Shown in pieces: positions 51,854 through 59,813 of a stretch of 64,000 nucleotides of DNA. Numbering within the stretch: the stretch's first letter is position 1; each line of letters opens with the position of its first letter. A program made the position numbers and the translations under genes. The notes beneath the pieces are model-generated. The model was not told where the DNA came from and made no database searches. It saw nothing but the letters and a program-made list of their open reading frames with translations. This stretch comes from Pseudomonas xionganensis. GTDB taxonomy: Bacteria; Pseudomonadota; Gammaproteobacteria; Pseudomonadales; Pseudomonadaceae. The stretch covers positions 1,256,455 to 1,320,454 of the forward strand of contig NZ_WKJZ01000001.1 of the NCBI RefSeq assembly GCF_009763245.1. The letters are read 5' to 3'.

Positions 51854-51870
51854 CTTAACGGCAAATTAAG
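51854..51870 (-). promoter_or_regulatory. PmrA/QseB-like box ahead of the thermostable-hemolysin operon
   Basis: On the minus strand the sequence reads CTTAAT-TTGCC-GTTAAG, close to the CTTAAT-N5-CTTAAG direct repeat (11-base period) bound by PmrA/QseB-type regulators. It is 48 bases before the first gene of the operon that encodes a regulator of this class. The opposite-strand acidic-protein gene starts at 52000, so the 51807-51999 gap is a shared divergent control region. Confidence 0.5.
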
Positions 51871-51999
51871 TCCTGTAAGAATTTCCCGTTATTTATTCTT
51901 TGCAGGTCGGCGTGGCTGTGCCTGACACTGTGGCCGGTGCCGACAGCCTGTCGTGCCAACTCTCAATCCGTCCCACGCGCTATGCCCATGGAGATCGCC

Positions 52000-52410
52000 A
52001 TGCCCCTTACCGATGCACAACTGGCCGTGCGCCAGACTGTTCTGCATAGCCCGGACGCGCTGGACTGCACGCTCTACCGTGCCGACGAGAATGACCCGGA
52101 TGCCGAAGAACTCGACCTGGGTGATGCCAAGCTGCTGTTTATCGGCCCCTTCGAGGCGCCGGCCGACTGGGACGCCGCCGAGCGTGCCGACTACTTTGGC
52201 GACAGTGCCCCGGAGCTGTTTTTCAGTGCCCGCGTCGAATGCCTGGCCGAACCGGACAGCAAGGCCTGGTTCAGCGCCGATGTCGGTGACTATGTGGCCA
52301 CCCTGCCGGGGGCGGGCGAGGTGCTGATGTACTACGTCCACGACTATCTGGAAGAGCCGGATGGCAGCCTGAGCTATGTGCTGCTGCGTGACGAGGAGCT
52401 GCTGGAGTAA
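52000..52410 (+). CDS. Acidic protein of unknown function
   Basis: A 136-residue cytosolic protein, very rich in Asp and Glu (ENDPDAEELDLGDA; LEEPDGSLSYVLLRDEELLE). No domain recognised and no signal peptide. I chose the ATG at 52000 because GGAG lies 7 bases upstream; earlier in-frame ATGs exist. It is divergent from the thermostable-hemolysin operon and could be related to it, though nothing beyond position supports this. Confidence 0.65.
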   Translation: MPLTDAQLAVRQTVLHSPDALDCTLYRADENDPDAEELDLGDAKLLFIGPFEAPADWDAAERADYFGDSAPELFFSARVECLAEPDSKAWFSADVGDYVATLPGAGEVLMYYVHDYLEEPDGSLSYVLLRDEELLE

Positions 52411-52422
52411 GTGCCTGCCCTT

Positions 52423-52483
52423 GTAGGGTGCGCCGCGCGCAGCAGGCTTGCGCAGCCTGTATCGCTGCGCATGGCGCCCCTTG
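52423..52483. repeat. Degenerate copy of the GTAGGGTGCGCC inverted repeat
   Basis: GTAGGGTGCGCCGCGCGCAG (52423-52442) and a partly complementary right arm (CTGCGCATGGCGCCCCTTGC) show the same layout as the repeat at 39116-39174, with several mismatches. It follows the acidic-protein gene. Confidence 0.6.
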
Positions 52484-52594
52484 CCATTGCCGACCGTCTA
52501 TCCGTCCTGTGCCCTGTAGTACCGGGCTATTACCCGCGCGAGGCTGATCGGGTTAACACTCTGTGCTTGTCAATTTATTGAAGGGAGCAGGACC

Positions 52595-53176
52595 ATGGCC
52601 GCGAAAAAGATTTTGATGCTGGTCGGCGACTACGTCGAAGACTACGAAGTGATGGTGCCGTTTCAGGCACTGCTGATGGTCGGTCATCAGGTGCACGCAG
52701 TGTGCCCGGATAAGACTGCCGGACAGACAGTACGCACCGCCATCCACGATTTTGAAGGCGAGCAGACTTACAGCGAGAAGCCCGGGCACAACTTCGCCCT
52801 CAACTTCGACTTCGCCCAGGTCAAGGCCGAGGATTACGACGCGCTGTTGATTCCCGGTGGCCGCGCCCCGGAGTACCTGCGCCTGAATGCCCAGGTGCTG
52901 GCATTGGTGCAGGCCTTCGATAAAGCCGGCAAGCCGATTGCGGCGGTCTGCCATGGTGCCCAGCTGCTCGCCGCCGCCGGCGTGCTCAATGGGCGCGAGT
53001 GCAGCGCCTACCCGGCCTGCGGCCCGGAAGTGACCCTGGCCGGCGGGCGCTATATGGATATCGCCGTGGATCAGGCCCATGTCCAGGGCAACCTGGTCAC
53101 CGCACCGGCCTGGCCGGCTCATCCCAACTGGCTGGCGGCCTTTCTCGCGCTGCTGGGTACGCAGATCACGCTGTAA
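52595..53176 (+). CDS. DJ-1/PfpI family protein
   Basis: A 193-residue cytosolic protein of the DJ-1/PfpI superfamily. The nucleophile elbow [10 protein letters not shown] has Cys119 next to His120, and an acidic residue in GDYVEDYE (Glu15 or Glu18) is in the place that usually supports the cysteine. [11 protein letters not shown] is the second family motif. Members act as deglycases/glyoxalases, proteases or stress chaperones; which applies here is not clear. A GGGAG site precedes the ATG. The next gene on the strand, 43 bases on, is a ribbon-helix-helix protein. Confidence 0.88.
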   Translation: MAAKKILMLVGDYVEDYEVMVPFQALLMVGHQVHAVCPDKTAGQTVRTAIHDFEGEQTYSEKPGHNFALNFDFAQVKAEDYDALLIPGGRAPEYLRLNAQVLALVQAFDKAGKPIAAVCHGAQLLAAAGVLNGRECSAYPACGPEVTLAGGRYMDIAVDQAHVQGNLVTAPAWPAHPNWLAAFLALLGTQITL

Positions 53177-53219
53177 ACTGCGGGGCCTGTCAGGCTTCGC
53201 ATTCAGGGAGGTGGCCGCC

Positions 53220-53525
53220 ATGTGCGAGCTGTATGTCAAAGCCGATCCGATTCTCTACGAGTCCCGCGCCCGCTCGCTGCGTATCCGTGGTGTGGTCACC
53301 ACCCTGCGCCTGGAAAACCAGTTCTGGGACATCCTGCGCGAAATCGCCGAGGTCGATGGCATGACCACCAATCAGCTGATCACCAAGCTGTATGACGAGG
53401 TCATGGACTACCGTGGCGAGGTGGTGAATTTCGCCTCCTTTCTGCGGGTCAGCTGTACCCGCTTTCTCAGTCAGCGCCCCAGTAATGTAAGGGAACTGCT
53501 GCCCCGGGCGCAGCACGTACCCTAA
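53220..53525 (+). CDS. Ribbon-helix-helix domain protein
   Basis: A 101-residue protein. The middle (GVVTTLRLENQFWDILREIAEVDGMTTNQLITKLYDEV) has the strand-helix-helix pattern of a ribbon-helix-helix DNA-binding domain. The ATG at 53220 has GGGAGG 7 bases upstream. The stop is 5 bases from the convergent nitroreductase. Target genes unknown; it may be a regulator of the adjacent PfpI gene, or simply a conserved RHH_4-type protein. Confidence 0.75.
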   Translation: MCELYVKADPILYESRARSLRIRGVVTTLRLENQFWDILREIAEVDGMTTNQLITKLYDEVMDYRGEVVNFASFLRVSCTRFLSQRPSNVRELLPRAQHVP

Positions 53526-53530
53526 CTGGC

Positions 53531-54148
53531 TCAGGCGAAGGCGAGTACCTCCTGCACGGGGCGGCGCACCTTCTGCGGCCAGTTGCCCTCGGCGGCGTAG
53601 CCGACGGTAACCAGCAGGATGGGCTGCTCATGGGCTTCGAGCGCAAAGGCCTGGGCTACACCCTCGGCATCGAAGCCGGTCATGGCACCACTGGCCAGGC
53701 TCATGCCTTGCGCCGCCAGCATCAGGGTCATGGCCGCCAGGGAGGCCGAGCGCACCGCCTCTTCACGTTGCAGCTGAGGGTTGCCTGCATGGCTCTGCTG
53801 GACCATGTCCGTCCAGCTTTGCTGGACGCTGGCGGGCAGGATGCCGACATCGACCGAGGGTTGCAGGTGCTGGGCCAGGCGGGCGTGGGCCTCAACAGTG
53901 CCGCAGACGATAAAGGTCACCGCCGCATCCAGTACCTGACGTTGCTGGTAGGCCAGCTCGTGCAGGCGCGCCTTGGCCGCTGCGGACTGCACGGCGATAA
54001 ATTTCCAGTTCTGCAGGTTGAAGGCCGTGGGGGCACGCGTGGCCAGCTGCACCAGCTCGCGGATCACGGGCTCGGGCAGTGTGCGACCTGCCTGGTAGCG
54101 CGTGGTGGATACCCGGGATTCGATCAGGTGCTTGATAGTGGTGGTCAT
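53531..54148 (-). CDS. Nitroreductase-family flavoprotein
   Basis: A 205-residue FMN-dependent oxidoreductase. SRVSTTRYQ near the N-terminus, LVQLATRAPTAFNLQNWKFIAV and the C-terminal GYAAEGNWPQKVRRPVQEVL are typical of the nitroreductase family. It could reduce nitro compounds or quinones with NAD(P)H. The ATG at 54148 has GGAA 6 bases upstream; an ATG at 54160 overlaps the transporter stop (TAATG) and is a real alternative. It follows the EamA transporter gene, and both are probably controlled by the divergent MarR regulator. Confidence 0.85.
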   Translation of the reverse strand: MTTTIKHLIESRVSTTRYQAGRTLPEPVIRELVQLATRAPTAFNLQNWKFIAVQSAAAKARLHELAYQQRQVLDAAVTFIVCGTVEAHARLAQHLQPSVDVGILPASVQQSWTDMVQQSHAGNPQLQREEAVRSASLAAMTLMLAAQGMSLASGAMTGFDAEGVAQAFALEAHEQPILLVTVGYAAEGNWPQKVRRPVQEVLAFA

Positions 54149-54159
54149 GACAGATTCCA

Positions 54160-55053
54160 TTACACAGGGGTGGTCAGGGAAAGGGCTTTGGGTTGACGAG
54201 GGGTTTGGCTGGCCCACTGCACGGCCAGGATGCTGCCCAGTACGGTCAGCAGACCGAGCAGGGCCACGCCGGTGATGCGCTCATCCAGCAGCAGCCAGCC
54301 GATCAGGACCGCCACCACCGGGCTCAGCAGGCTCAGTGACGAAACCGCTACGGGTGACAGGCGGGCAATGCCGCGGAACCACAGCACGTAGGCCAGTAGC
54401 GCCCCGAAGATCGACAGGTAGGCATAGGCCAGGCCCTGGCTGATGCTCAGGCTCTGCAGGGGCGGGTCGACCAGCAGGGCCAGCGGCAGCAGCATCAGCC
54501 CACCCAGCAGCAGCTGCCAGCCGGTAAAGGGCAGCAGGGCCAGATTGCTCTTCCAGCGCTGGGTCAGGTAGGTCCCCAGGGCCATGCAGCTCATGCCGGC
54601 GAAGGCCGCGACAATCCCCAGGGCGTCCCAGCGGGAATCGGGTGACAGCAGCAGGGCCGCCATGCCGGCCACACCCAGCAGGCTGGCGCCGATGGCCATC
54701 TGAGCCGGACGGCGGCCTTCCAGGCCCCACAGCAGGCCCATCAACAGCAGGGGTTGAATCGCTCCGACCACGGCCGCCAGGCCGCCGGGCAGACGGTAGG
54801 CGGCGACGAACAGCAGGGCCTGAAAGCAGCCGATATTCAGCGCCGCCAGTACCAGCAGGCGACCCCAGTAGCTGCGTGCCGGTAGCTGACGGCAGCACAG
54901 CACCAGCAGCAGACCGGCCGGCAGCGCACGCAGCATCGCGGCGATAAAGGGGCGATCGGCCGGCAGCCACTCGGTGGTGACGATATAGGTGGAACCCCAG
55001 ATCAAGGGCGCCAGGGCGGTGAGCAGGGTGTTGAACCAGGGGGTGCGCAGCAT
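54160..55053 (-). CDS. EamA/DMT-family transporter
   Basis: A 297-residue inner-membrane protein with about ten TM helices in two EamA repeats, typical of drug/metabolite exporters (PLIWGSTYIVTTEWLP in the first repeat; GALLAYVLWFRGIARL and SPVVAVLIGWLLLDE in the second). Substrate unknown. It is divergent from a MarR-type regulator, with tandem operator-like repeats in between, and co-transcribed with a nitroreductase. This is the layout of a regulated detoxification unit. Confidence 0.88.
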   Translation of the reverse strand: MLRTPWFNTLLTALAPLIWGSTYIVTTEWLPADRPFIAAMLRALPAGLLLVLCCRQLPARSYWGRLLVLAALNIGCFQALLFVAAYRLPGGLAAVVGAIQPLLLMGLLWGLEGRRPAQMAIGASLLGVAGMAALLLSPDSRWDALGIVAAFAGMSCMALGTYLTQRWKSNLALLPFTGWQLLLGGLMLLPLALLVDPPLQSLSISQGLAYAYLSIFGALLAYVLWFRGIARLSPVAVSSLSLLSPVVAVLIGWLLLDERITGVALLGLLTVLGSILAVQWASQTPRQPKALSLTTPV

Positions 55054-55070
55054 GATGGTTATCCTGTAAA

Positions 55071-55128
55071 TTGTCTCGCATTCAAGATAAGTTCAGCCTA
55101 AGCCGAATTTATCTCGCATTCAAGATAA
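55071..55128. promoter_or_regulatory. Tandem MarR-type operators
   Basis: Two 20-base copies at 55071-55090 and 55109-55128 differ at one base. The second, TTATCTCGCATTCAAGATAA, is an inverted repeat TTATCT-N8-AGATAA. They are 38 bases apart (start to start) in the 91-base gap between the transporter and regulator genes, so both promoters could be controlled. Confidence 0.85.
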
Positions 55129-55144
55129 TTTTTGAGGGTCCTTC

Positions 55145-55657
55145 ATGCACCAGTCACGCCCCAGCGATGCCGTCGATCTCATCCTCCAGCAATGGGCCAA
55201 AGAACGCCCGGATCTGGACGTCAGCCCGATGGGGGTGATCGGGCGTATTGGCCGCTGCTCGGCCTTGCTGCGTCGCGAGTTGCTACCCGTGTTTGAGCGC
55301 TTCGGCTTGAGCGCCTGGGAGTTCGATGTGCTGGCGACCTTGCGCCGCAGCGGCGCCCCCTATTGCCTGGCGCCCACGGCCCTGTTCTCGGCACTGATGA
55401 TCACCTCCGGGACCATGACCCGGCAGCTGCAGCAGCTGGAGGCCGCCGGCTGGATCAGCCGCACCCCCAATCCCAATGACGCCCGCAGTCTGCTGGTGCA
55501 GCTCACCCCGGCAGGCCTGGCGCTGATCGACCAGGCTGTGGAGGCCCATGTCGACAATGAGGCGCGCATTCTCGAAGCCCTGCCCGCCACGATCCGCGTG
55601 CAACTCAACGAGGGGCTGTCGGCGCTGTTGGCTATATTGGAACCTGTGCAGAAGTGA
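55145..55657 (+). CDS. MarR-family transcriptional regulator
   Basis: A 170-residue dimeric regulator with a winged helix (FDVLATLRRSGAPYCLAPTALFSALMITSGTMTRQLQQLEAAGWISR, about 60-110) and dimerisation helices. The wing reads NPNDARSLLVQLTPAGLALID, as in MarR proteins. The two near-identical palindromes just upstream are very likely its operators. It probably represses itself and the divergent transporter/nitroreductase pair until a small ligand binds. Confidence 0.92.
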   Translation: MHQSRPSDAVDLILQQWAKERPDLDVSPMGVIGRIGRCSALLRRELLPVFERFGLSAWEFDVLATLRRSGAPYCLAPTALFSALMITSGTMTRQLQQLEAAGWISRTPNPNDARSLLVQLTPAGLALIDQAVEAHVDNEARILEALPATIRVQLNEGLSALLAILEPVQK

Positions 55658-55737
55658 CTCGACAGGCCGCCGGATTGTCTCGGCTGTGAAGGCGGCAGCC
55701 ACCCCTGCGGGCGAACCAGACAAGAGAGCAGTACAGC

Positions 55738-56079
55738 ATGAGCGATGAACTGAAGATCGAAGACATCCAGTTGGGTGATGGCAAGGAAGTGGTCAAGGGT
55801 GCCCTGATCACCACCCAATACAACGGCTACCTGGAAGATGGCCGCAAGTTCGACTCCTCCTACGACCGCGGCAAGCCCTTCCAGTGTGTGATCGGCACCG
55901 GTCGGGTGATCAAGGGCTGGGATATCGGCATGATGGGCATGCGCGTGGGTGGCAAGCGCAAGCTCTATGTCCCGTCCCATCTGGGTTACGGCGAGCGGGA
56001 GTTCGGCGCCTATATCAAACCCCACTCCAATCTAATCTTCGAGGTGGAGTTGCTGGAAGTGCTGACCCGGGATGAGTAG
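55738..56079 (+). CDS. FKBP-type peptidyl-prolyl isomerase
   Basis: A 113-residue cytosolic FKBP domain. The conserved residues are visible: YNGYLEDGRKFDSSYDRGKPF, the IGTGRVIKGWDIGMMGM signature with the Val/Ile-Trp active site, and YVPSHLGYGERE. It speeds proline isomerisation during protein folding. No signal peptide, no other domain. A hairpin (56088-56115) follows the stop codon. Confidence 0.93.
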   Translation: MSDELKIEDIQLGDGKEVVKGALITTQYNGYLEDGRKFDSSYDRGKPFQCVIGTGRVIKGWDIGMMGMRVGGKRKLYVPSHLGYGEREFGAYIKPHSNLIFEVELLEVLTRDE

Positions 56080-56087
56080 ATCGCGCG

Positions 56088-56115
56088 CCGGACGCTGGCG
56101 GTGCTCAGCGTCCGG
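56088..56115. terminator. Hairpin after the FKBP gene
   Basis: CCGGACGCTG (56088-56097) and CAGCGTCCGG (56106-56115) form a perfect 10-bp stem with an 8-base loop between convergent genes. The T-tract is weak (tgtgtgg). Confidence 0.5.
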
Positions 56116-56184
56116 TGTGTGGTCATGGCTGTGAGCGGTTAGCCCCGCCGAGCGAGCGGCCACCCGCATGCTCTGCGCAGGTAG

Positions 56185-57390
56185 CTAGGCCACTACCGGG
56201 ATCAATGGATCGGCTGCGGCCAGGGCGGTCGCGCGATCAGCCTGGGGCGGGTAGATCCACTGGGTGTTGATCTGGACTTTCAGCGTCTTGGCCTCAGGGC
56301 CGGTCAGCAACACCTGGCGCTCCCAGCCTTCGGTAAACACTGCGCCCCAGCCGCCCAGATCCAGGCAGGTAACGTATTTGGGCTGGCTATAGGCAATCGG
56401 CGCGACACCGAGCAGATCAGCGGCGGCGTTATTGCCGGCCGAGCGGCCTAGGGCAATGGCGTGCTGGCAGCTCATCAGGGCGTGGTTGCCATGCTCGTCC
56501 ACGGCGGCGTAGGCGGTATCGCCGGTGGCATAGATGGCGTCCTGGCCGAACACCTTGAGGTGGCGATCCACGTGCAGGCGGCCATGCGCGTCGCGTTCGC
56601 CGTTGATCTGCCGGGTCAGTGGCGAGGCGTTTACGCCCACGGCAAGGACCACCGTACTGGCGGCAATGCGTTCGCCGTTGCCCAGATGCACGCCGTGCTC
56701 AGTGACCCTGGACACCGGGCTGCCGAGCCGCCAGGTGACGCCCAGGCTGTCGCTGGCTGCGGCGACGATCCCGGCAACTGCCTCGCCCATGGCCGCGCCA
56801 ACCTGTTTGGCCCTATCCACCACGATCACGCGGATGTCGGTCTGTTCCCCGAGTATGGCGCGCAGGCGTGCCGGCATTGCGCTGGCGGTTTCGATCCCGG
56901 TGAAGCCGCCGCCGACCACCACCACGGTGTTGCGCGCCGCGCTCTCCGGCTGCTGCGCCAGGTTTTGCAGGTGGGCTTCGAGTTTTTGCGCCGACTCCAG
57001 GCTGTCGACGTCGAAGGTAAAGCGTTCGATACCTTCCAGCGGTGGGCGCGCCACCTGGCTGCCTGATGCGAGGATCAGGCGGTCATAGTTCAGCTCAGCC
57101 TCGGCACCCGAGGCGTCGCGGTAGCTAACGCACTGGTTGGCGGCATCAATCTGCGTGGCGCTGCCCTGGACGAAGCGCACACCCACGGCCTCGAACAGCG
57201 GGCCGAGCGGGGCGATTGTGCTGGCCAGGTCGGGTTCATAAAAGCGTGGACGTACGCGCAGCTCCGCCTGGGGCGCAAGCAGGGTGACATTGACGTCCAG
57301 ACGCTGCTGTTGATCAAGCAGGCGCACGGCGCTGAGTGCACTCCACATACCGGCAAAGCCGGCACCGATGATCAGGATTTGCTGTTGCAT
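56185..57390 (-). CDS. NDH-2-like NAD(P)/FAD oxidoreductase
   Basis: A 401-residue flavoprotein with the FAD-binding GAGFAG (residues 8-13), the NAD(P)-binding VVVGGGFTGIE and the ATGDTAYA motif. It resembles type II NADH:quinone oxidoreductases but lacks a long C-terminal membrane-anchor extension. I chose the ATG at 57390, since the frame upstream overlaps the divergent regulator's control region. The ribosome-binding site is weak. It faces a MocR-type regulator over repeated TTGATCCA sites, so it is a likely target of that regulator. Confidence 0.82.
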   Translation of the reverse strand: MQQQILIIGAGFAGMWSALSAVRLLDQQQRLDVNVTLLAPQAELRVRPRFYEPDLASTIAPLGPLFEAVGVRFVQGSATQIDAANQCVSYRDASGAEAELNYDRLILASGSQVARPPLEGIERFTFDVDSLESAQKLEAHLQNLAQQPESAARNTVVVVGGGFTGIETASAMPARLRAILGEQTDIRVIVVDRAKQVGAAMGEAVAGIVAAASDSLGVTWRLGSPVSRVTEHGVHLGNGERIAASTVVLAVGVNASPLTRQINGERDAHGRLHVDRHLKVFGQDAIYATGDTAYAAVDEHGNHALMSCQHAIALGRSAGNNAAADLLGVAPIAYSQPKYVTCLDLGGWGAVFTEGWERQVLLTGPEAKTLKVQINTQWIYPPQADRATALAAADPLIPVVA

Positions 57391-57457
57391 ATGGGTAGGT
57401 TCCCGTGGTGAAGAGAAAGGCTGTTGGCTGACGACGGGAGTGATTCTGCTTCTAGCT

Positions 57458-57501
57458 TGGATCAAGGTATTGATCCATTCTTGGCAAAACTCATTGATCC
57501 A
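57458..57501. promoter_or_regulatory. MocR-type operator: three TTGATCCA repeats
   Basis: TGGATCAA (57458-57465) and TTGATCCA (57470-57477) form a perfect inverted repeat; a third copy, TTGATCCA, is at 57494-57501, 24 bases from the second in direct orientation. Direct plus inverted 8-mers between divergent genes are typical of MocR/PdxR binding regions. The third copy lies 13 bases before the regulator's start codon. Confidence 0.8.
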
Positions 57502-57514
57502 CTTTGGAGTGGCC

Positions 57515-59014
57515 ATGCCTGCTGAAAAATCACCGCCGCAGGTGATCTTCCTACCATTGGGCACGCCCGAGCCGGGCGTCAGCCTGCAGCGCTGGCTGTA
57601 TGAGGCGCTGCGCGGCGCCATTCTTGGCGGCCGTCTGCCGGCTGGCAGCAAGCTGCCCAGCACGCGCGCGCTGGCCGAGCACTACAAGCTGGCGCGGGGT
57701 ACGGCCCAGGCGGCCTATCAACAGTTGTTGTCCGAGGGCTATCTGGAGGCGCAGACCGGCAGCGGTACGCGGGTATGTGCCGTGTTGCCGGATGCCACGC
57801 TGAACGCCGGCTATGTGCGGCGCAAGATCGTGGCCCCGCAAGAGGCGCCGCGCACACCACCGGCCTCGCCATGGGTCGAACGCCTGGAGGCGATCACCCC
57901 AATCTTTGCGCGGCACTCGGTGATGCCGGGTTTGCGCCCGTTCTTCCCGCATCGGGGTGATATTCAGGCGTTCCCGGTCGATCTGTGGCGCAAGCTGCAT
58001 ATCCAGCAGCTGCGCGCCTCGCGGCTATCCATCCTGCTCGATTCGGACCCTGGCGGCTTGCCGGCGTTGCGTGAAGCCATCGCCGGCTACCTGGCCATCG
58101 CCCGGGGTGTGCAGGTGCCGGCCGAACGCATTCTGATACTCAGCAGCGTGCAGCAGGGACTCGACCTGTGCCTGCGCCTGTTGGCACCGGGCAACGCCCA
58201 GGTGTGGATGGAAGACCCCGGCTACCCCGGCGCGCGTCAGCTGATCGATGTATCGGGCGTGACGCGCGTGGATGTGCCGGTCGACGCCTACGGTCTTCAG
58301 GTGGAGGAGGGCGTACGCCTGGCCCCCGATGCCCGGCTGGCCTATGTCACGCCGTCACGACAGGCGCCGCTGGGCAGTGAGTTGTCCCCAGCGCGGCGTC
58401 TGGCCCTATTGCAGTGGGCGGCGCAGCACGGCAGCTACATCTTCGAGGACGACTACGACAGCGAATACCGCTTTATCGCCAAGCCAATTCCGGCACTGCG
58501 CTCGATGCCGGCGGCAGAGCAGTCGGTGATCCTCGCTGGCACCTTCAGCAAGCTGCTGTTTCCCTCCATCCGCCTGGCCTACCTGGTGTTGCCGGCGCAC
58601 CTGCTGGAGAGTTTCACCCGCGCCGCCGCGCTGATGTCCCGCCACGCCAACAGCCTGTCGCAAGCGGTACTGGCCGACTTTATCCATGAAGGGCATTTCG
58701 ACCGCCATGTACGGCGCATGCGCAAAATCTACGCCGCACGCGCCGAGGCCTTCGCCGAGTCGGCGCAGCGGCATTGGCAGGGGTTGATTGATGTGCCGGA
58801 GATTCGTGCGGGGCTGGATATCACCTGCAACCTGCAGGTGAACGACGAACAGGCGGCCTTCGCCCGCCTGCAGGCCGCCGGTATCGACAGCATGCCGCTG
58901 GCGCGCTACTGCGTGCTGCCCCGAGAAGCGGGGCTGGTGCTGGGTTTTGCGCCCTATGCCGAGCGCGCTATCGACGATGCGGTCCGGGCAGTGGCCCGGG
59001 CCCTGAAACGCTAG
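57515..59014 (+). CDS. MocR/PdxR-type regulator (GntR HTH + aminotransferase fold)
   Basis: A 499-residue PLP-binding regulator. The N-terminal GntR winged helix (LYEALRGAILGGRLPAGSKLPSTRALAEHYKLARGTAQAAY) is followed by a linker and a fold-type I aminotransferase domain. The PLP-binding lysine is probably Lys346 in GTFSKLLFPSIR. I chose the ATG at 57515 with GGAG upstream; an ATG at 57368 lies in the divergent gene's start. MocR proteins usually regulate a neighbouring gene; the NDH-2-like gene across the TTGATCCA repeats is the best candidate. Confidence 0.92.
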   Translation: MPAEKSPPQVIFLPLGTPEPGVSLQRWLYEALRGAILGGRLPAGSKLPSTRALAEHYKLARGTAQAAYQQLLSEGYLEAQTGSGTRVCAVLPDATLNAGYVRRKIVAPQEAPRTPPASPWVERLEAITPIFARHSVMPGLRPFFPHRGDIQAFPVDLWRKLHIQQLRASRLSILLDSDPGGLPALREAIAGYLAIARGVQVPAERILILSSVQQGLDLCLRLLAPGNAQVWMEDPGYPGARQLIDVSGVTRVDVPVDAYGLQVEEGVRLAPDARLAYVTPSRQAPLGSELSPARRLALLQWAAQHGSYIFEDDYDSEYRFIAKPIPALRSMPAAEQSVILAGTFSKLLFPSIRLAYLVLPAHLLESFTRAAALMSRHANSLSQAVLADFIHEGHFDRHVRRMRKIYAARAEAFAESAQRHWQGLIDVPEIRAGLDITCNLQVNDEQAAFARLQAAGIDSMPLARYCVLPREAGLVLGFAPYAERAIDDAVRAVARALKR

Positions 59015-59094
59015 TGGCATCGGTAGGCTAAGGGGATGAGTTGCCTGCTGGCGCGGACTTGAGCGTGCTCAGGGATACAGAGGAGGCACTTTGC

Positions 59095-59811
59095 TTATGG
59101 CTGCAACAGCCTTAATGGGCCGTGCACTGCGGCTTGATAAGCCTGCAACAGCACCGCCAGGTCAGCCTTGGGCATCGGCCCGCGATGGCGTTTCAGTTGG
59201 CGCAGGTCATGCCGCGCGGCATCCAGGGTGCGCCAGCGGCGGCGGCTTTTTTCCAGATCGAGCAAGGCTATTTCGACCCGAGTCTGTCCTTCCTGATCTG
59301 TCTGGGTTTTGACAAAGATATGCTTGGGGTAGCAACAACCATGCTGCCAGCCCGCCTGGTGCAGGCGCGCCAGGGTTGCCGCCACTTGCGGCATTACTGC
59401 ATGGCGGCATTCGGCGCCTGGCGCGCTGGCATACCACTGTTCCAGGCTGACAAAACCTTGCAGGGCCTCGGTCACCAGCAGCGCCTGCCATTGGCCTTGG
59501 TGCTGGCGCGCGGCGCAATAGACGATAGTCGGCGTTTTCAAGCCAATGCGGGCGAATGCGCGGTAGGCCTTGATTTCGCGCAGAACGGTTGGGCGGCCCA
59601 GAGGGTGGCGCAGTGAGCGGTAGGTGTGGCCGCTCTGGCGCTTGCAATACAGCGGCCGATGGCTTGGGTCGCGCGGCTCCAGCAAGCGCACGCCACTTTC
59701 GCCGCCACGCCGCTGATTGGCCGGCTCCACCCAGACACCAGGACTCTGCCACCAGCGGTCAAAGTGAGTGCTCGCCACTTCGTTCAGCGCGTGGTTGTGC
59801 AGCAGATCCAT
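59095..59811 (-). CDS. InaA/LPS-kinase-family protein
   Basis: A 238-residue kinase-fold protein of the InaA (lipopolysaccharide kinase-like) family. The catalytic loop HQAGWQHGCCYPKHIFV and the metal-binding LLDLEKSRRRW are recognisable, with LREIKAYRAFARIG in the small lobe. InaA is a weak-acid-induced protein of unclear substrate in E. coli and P. aeruginosa. GGAGGG precedes the ATG at 59811, which is 2 bases after the stop of the upstream methyltransferase; the two form an operon. Confidence 0.87.
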   Translation of the reverse strand: MDLLHNHALNEVASTHFDRWWQSPGVWVEPANQRRGGESGVRLLEPRDPSHRPLYCKRQSGHTYRSLRHPLGRPTVLREIKAYRAFARIGLKTPTIVYCAARQHQGQWQALLVTEALQGFVSLEQWYASAPGAECRHAVMPQVAATLARLHQAGWQHGCCYPKHIFVKTQTDQEGQTRVEIALLDLEKSRRRWRTLDAARHDLRQLKRHRGPMPKADLAVLLQAYQAAVHGPLRLLQP

Positions 59812-59813
59812 GC

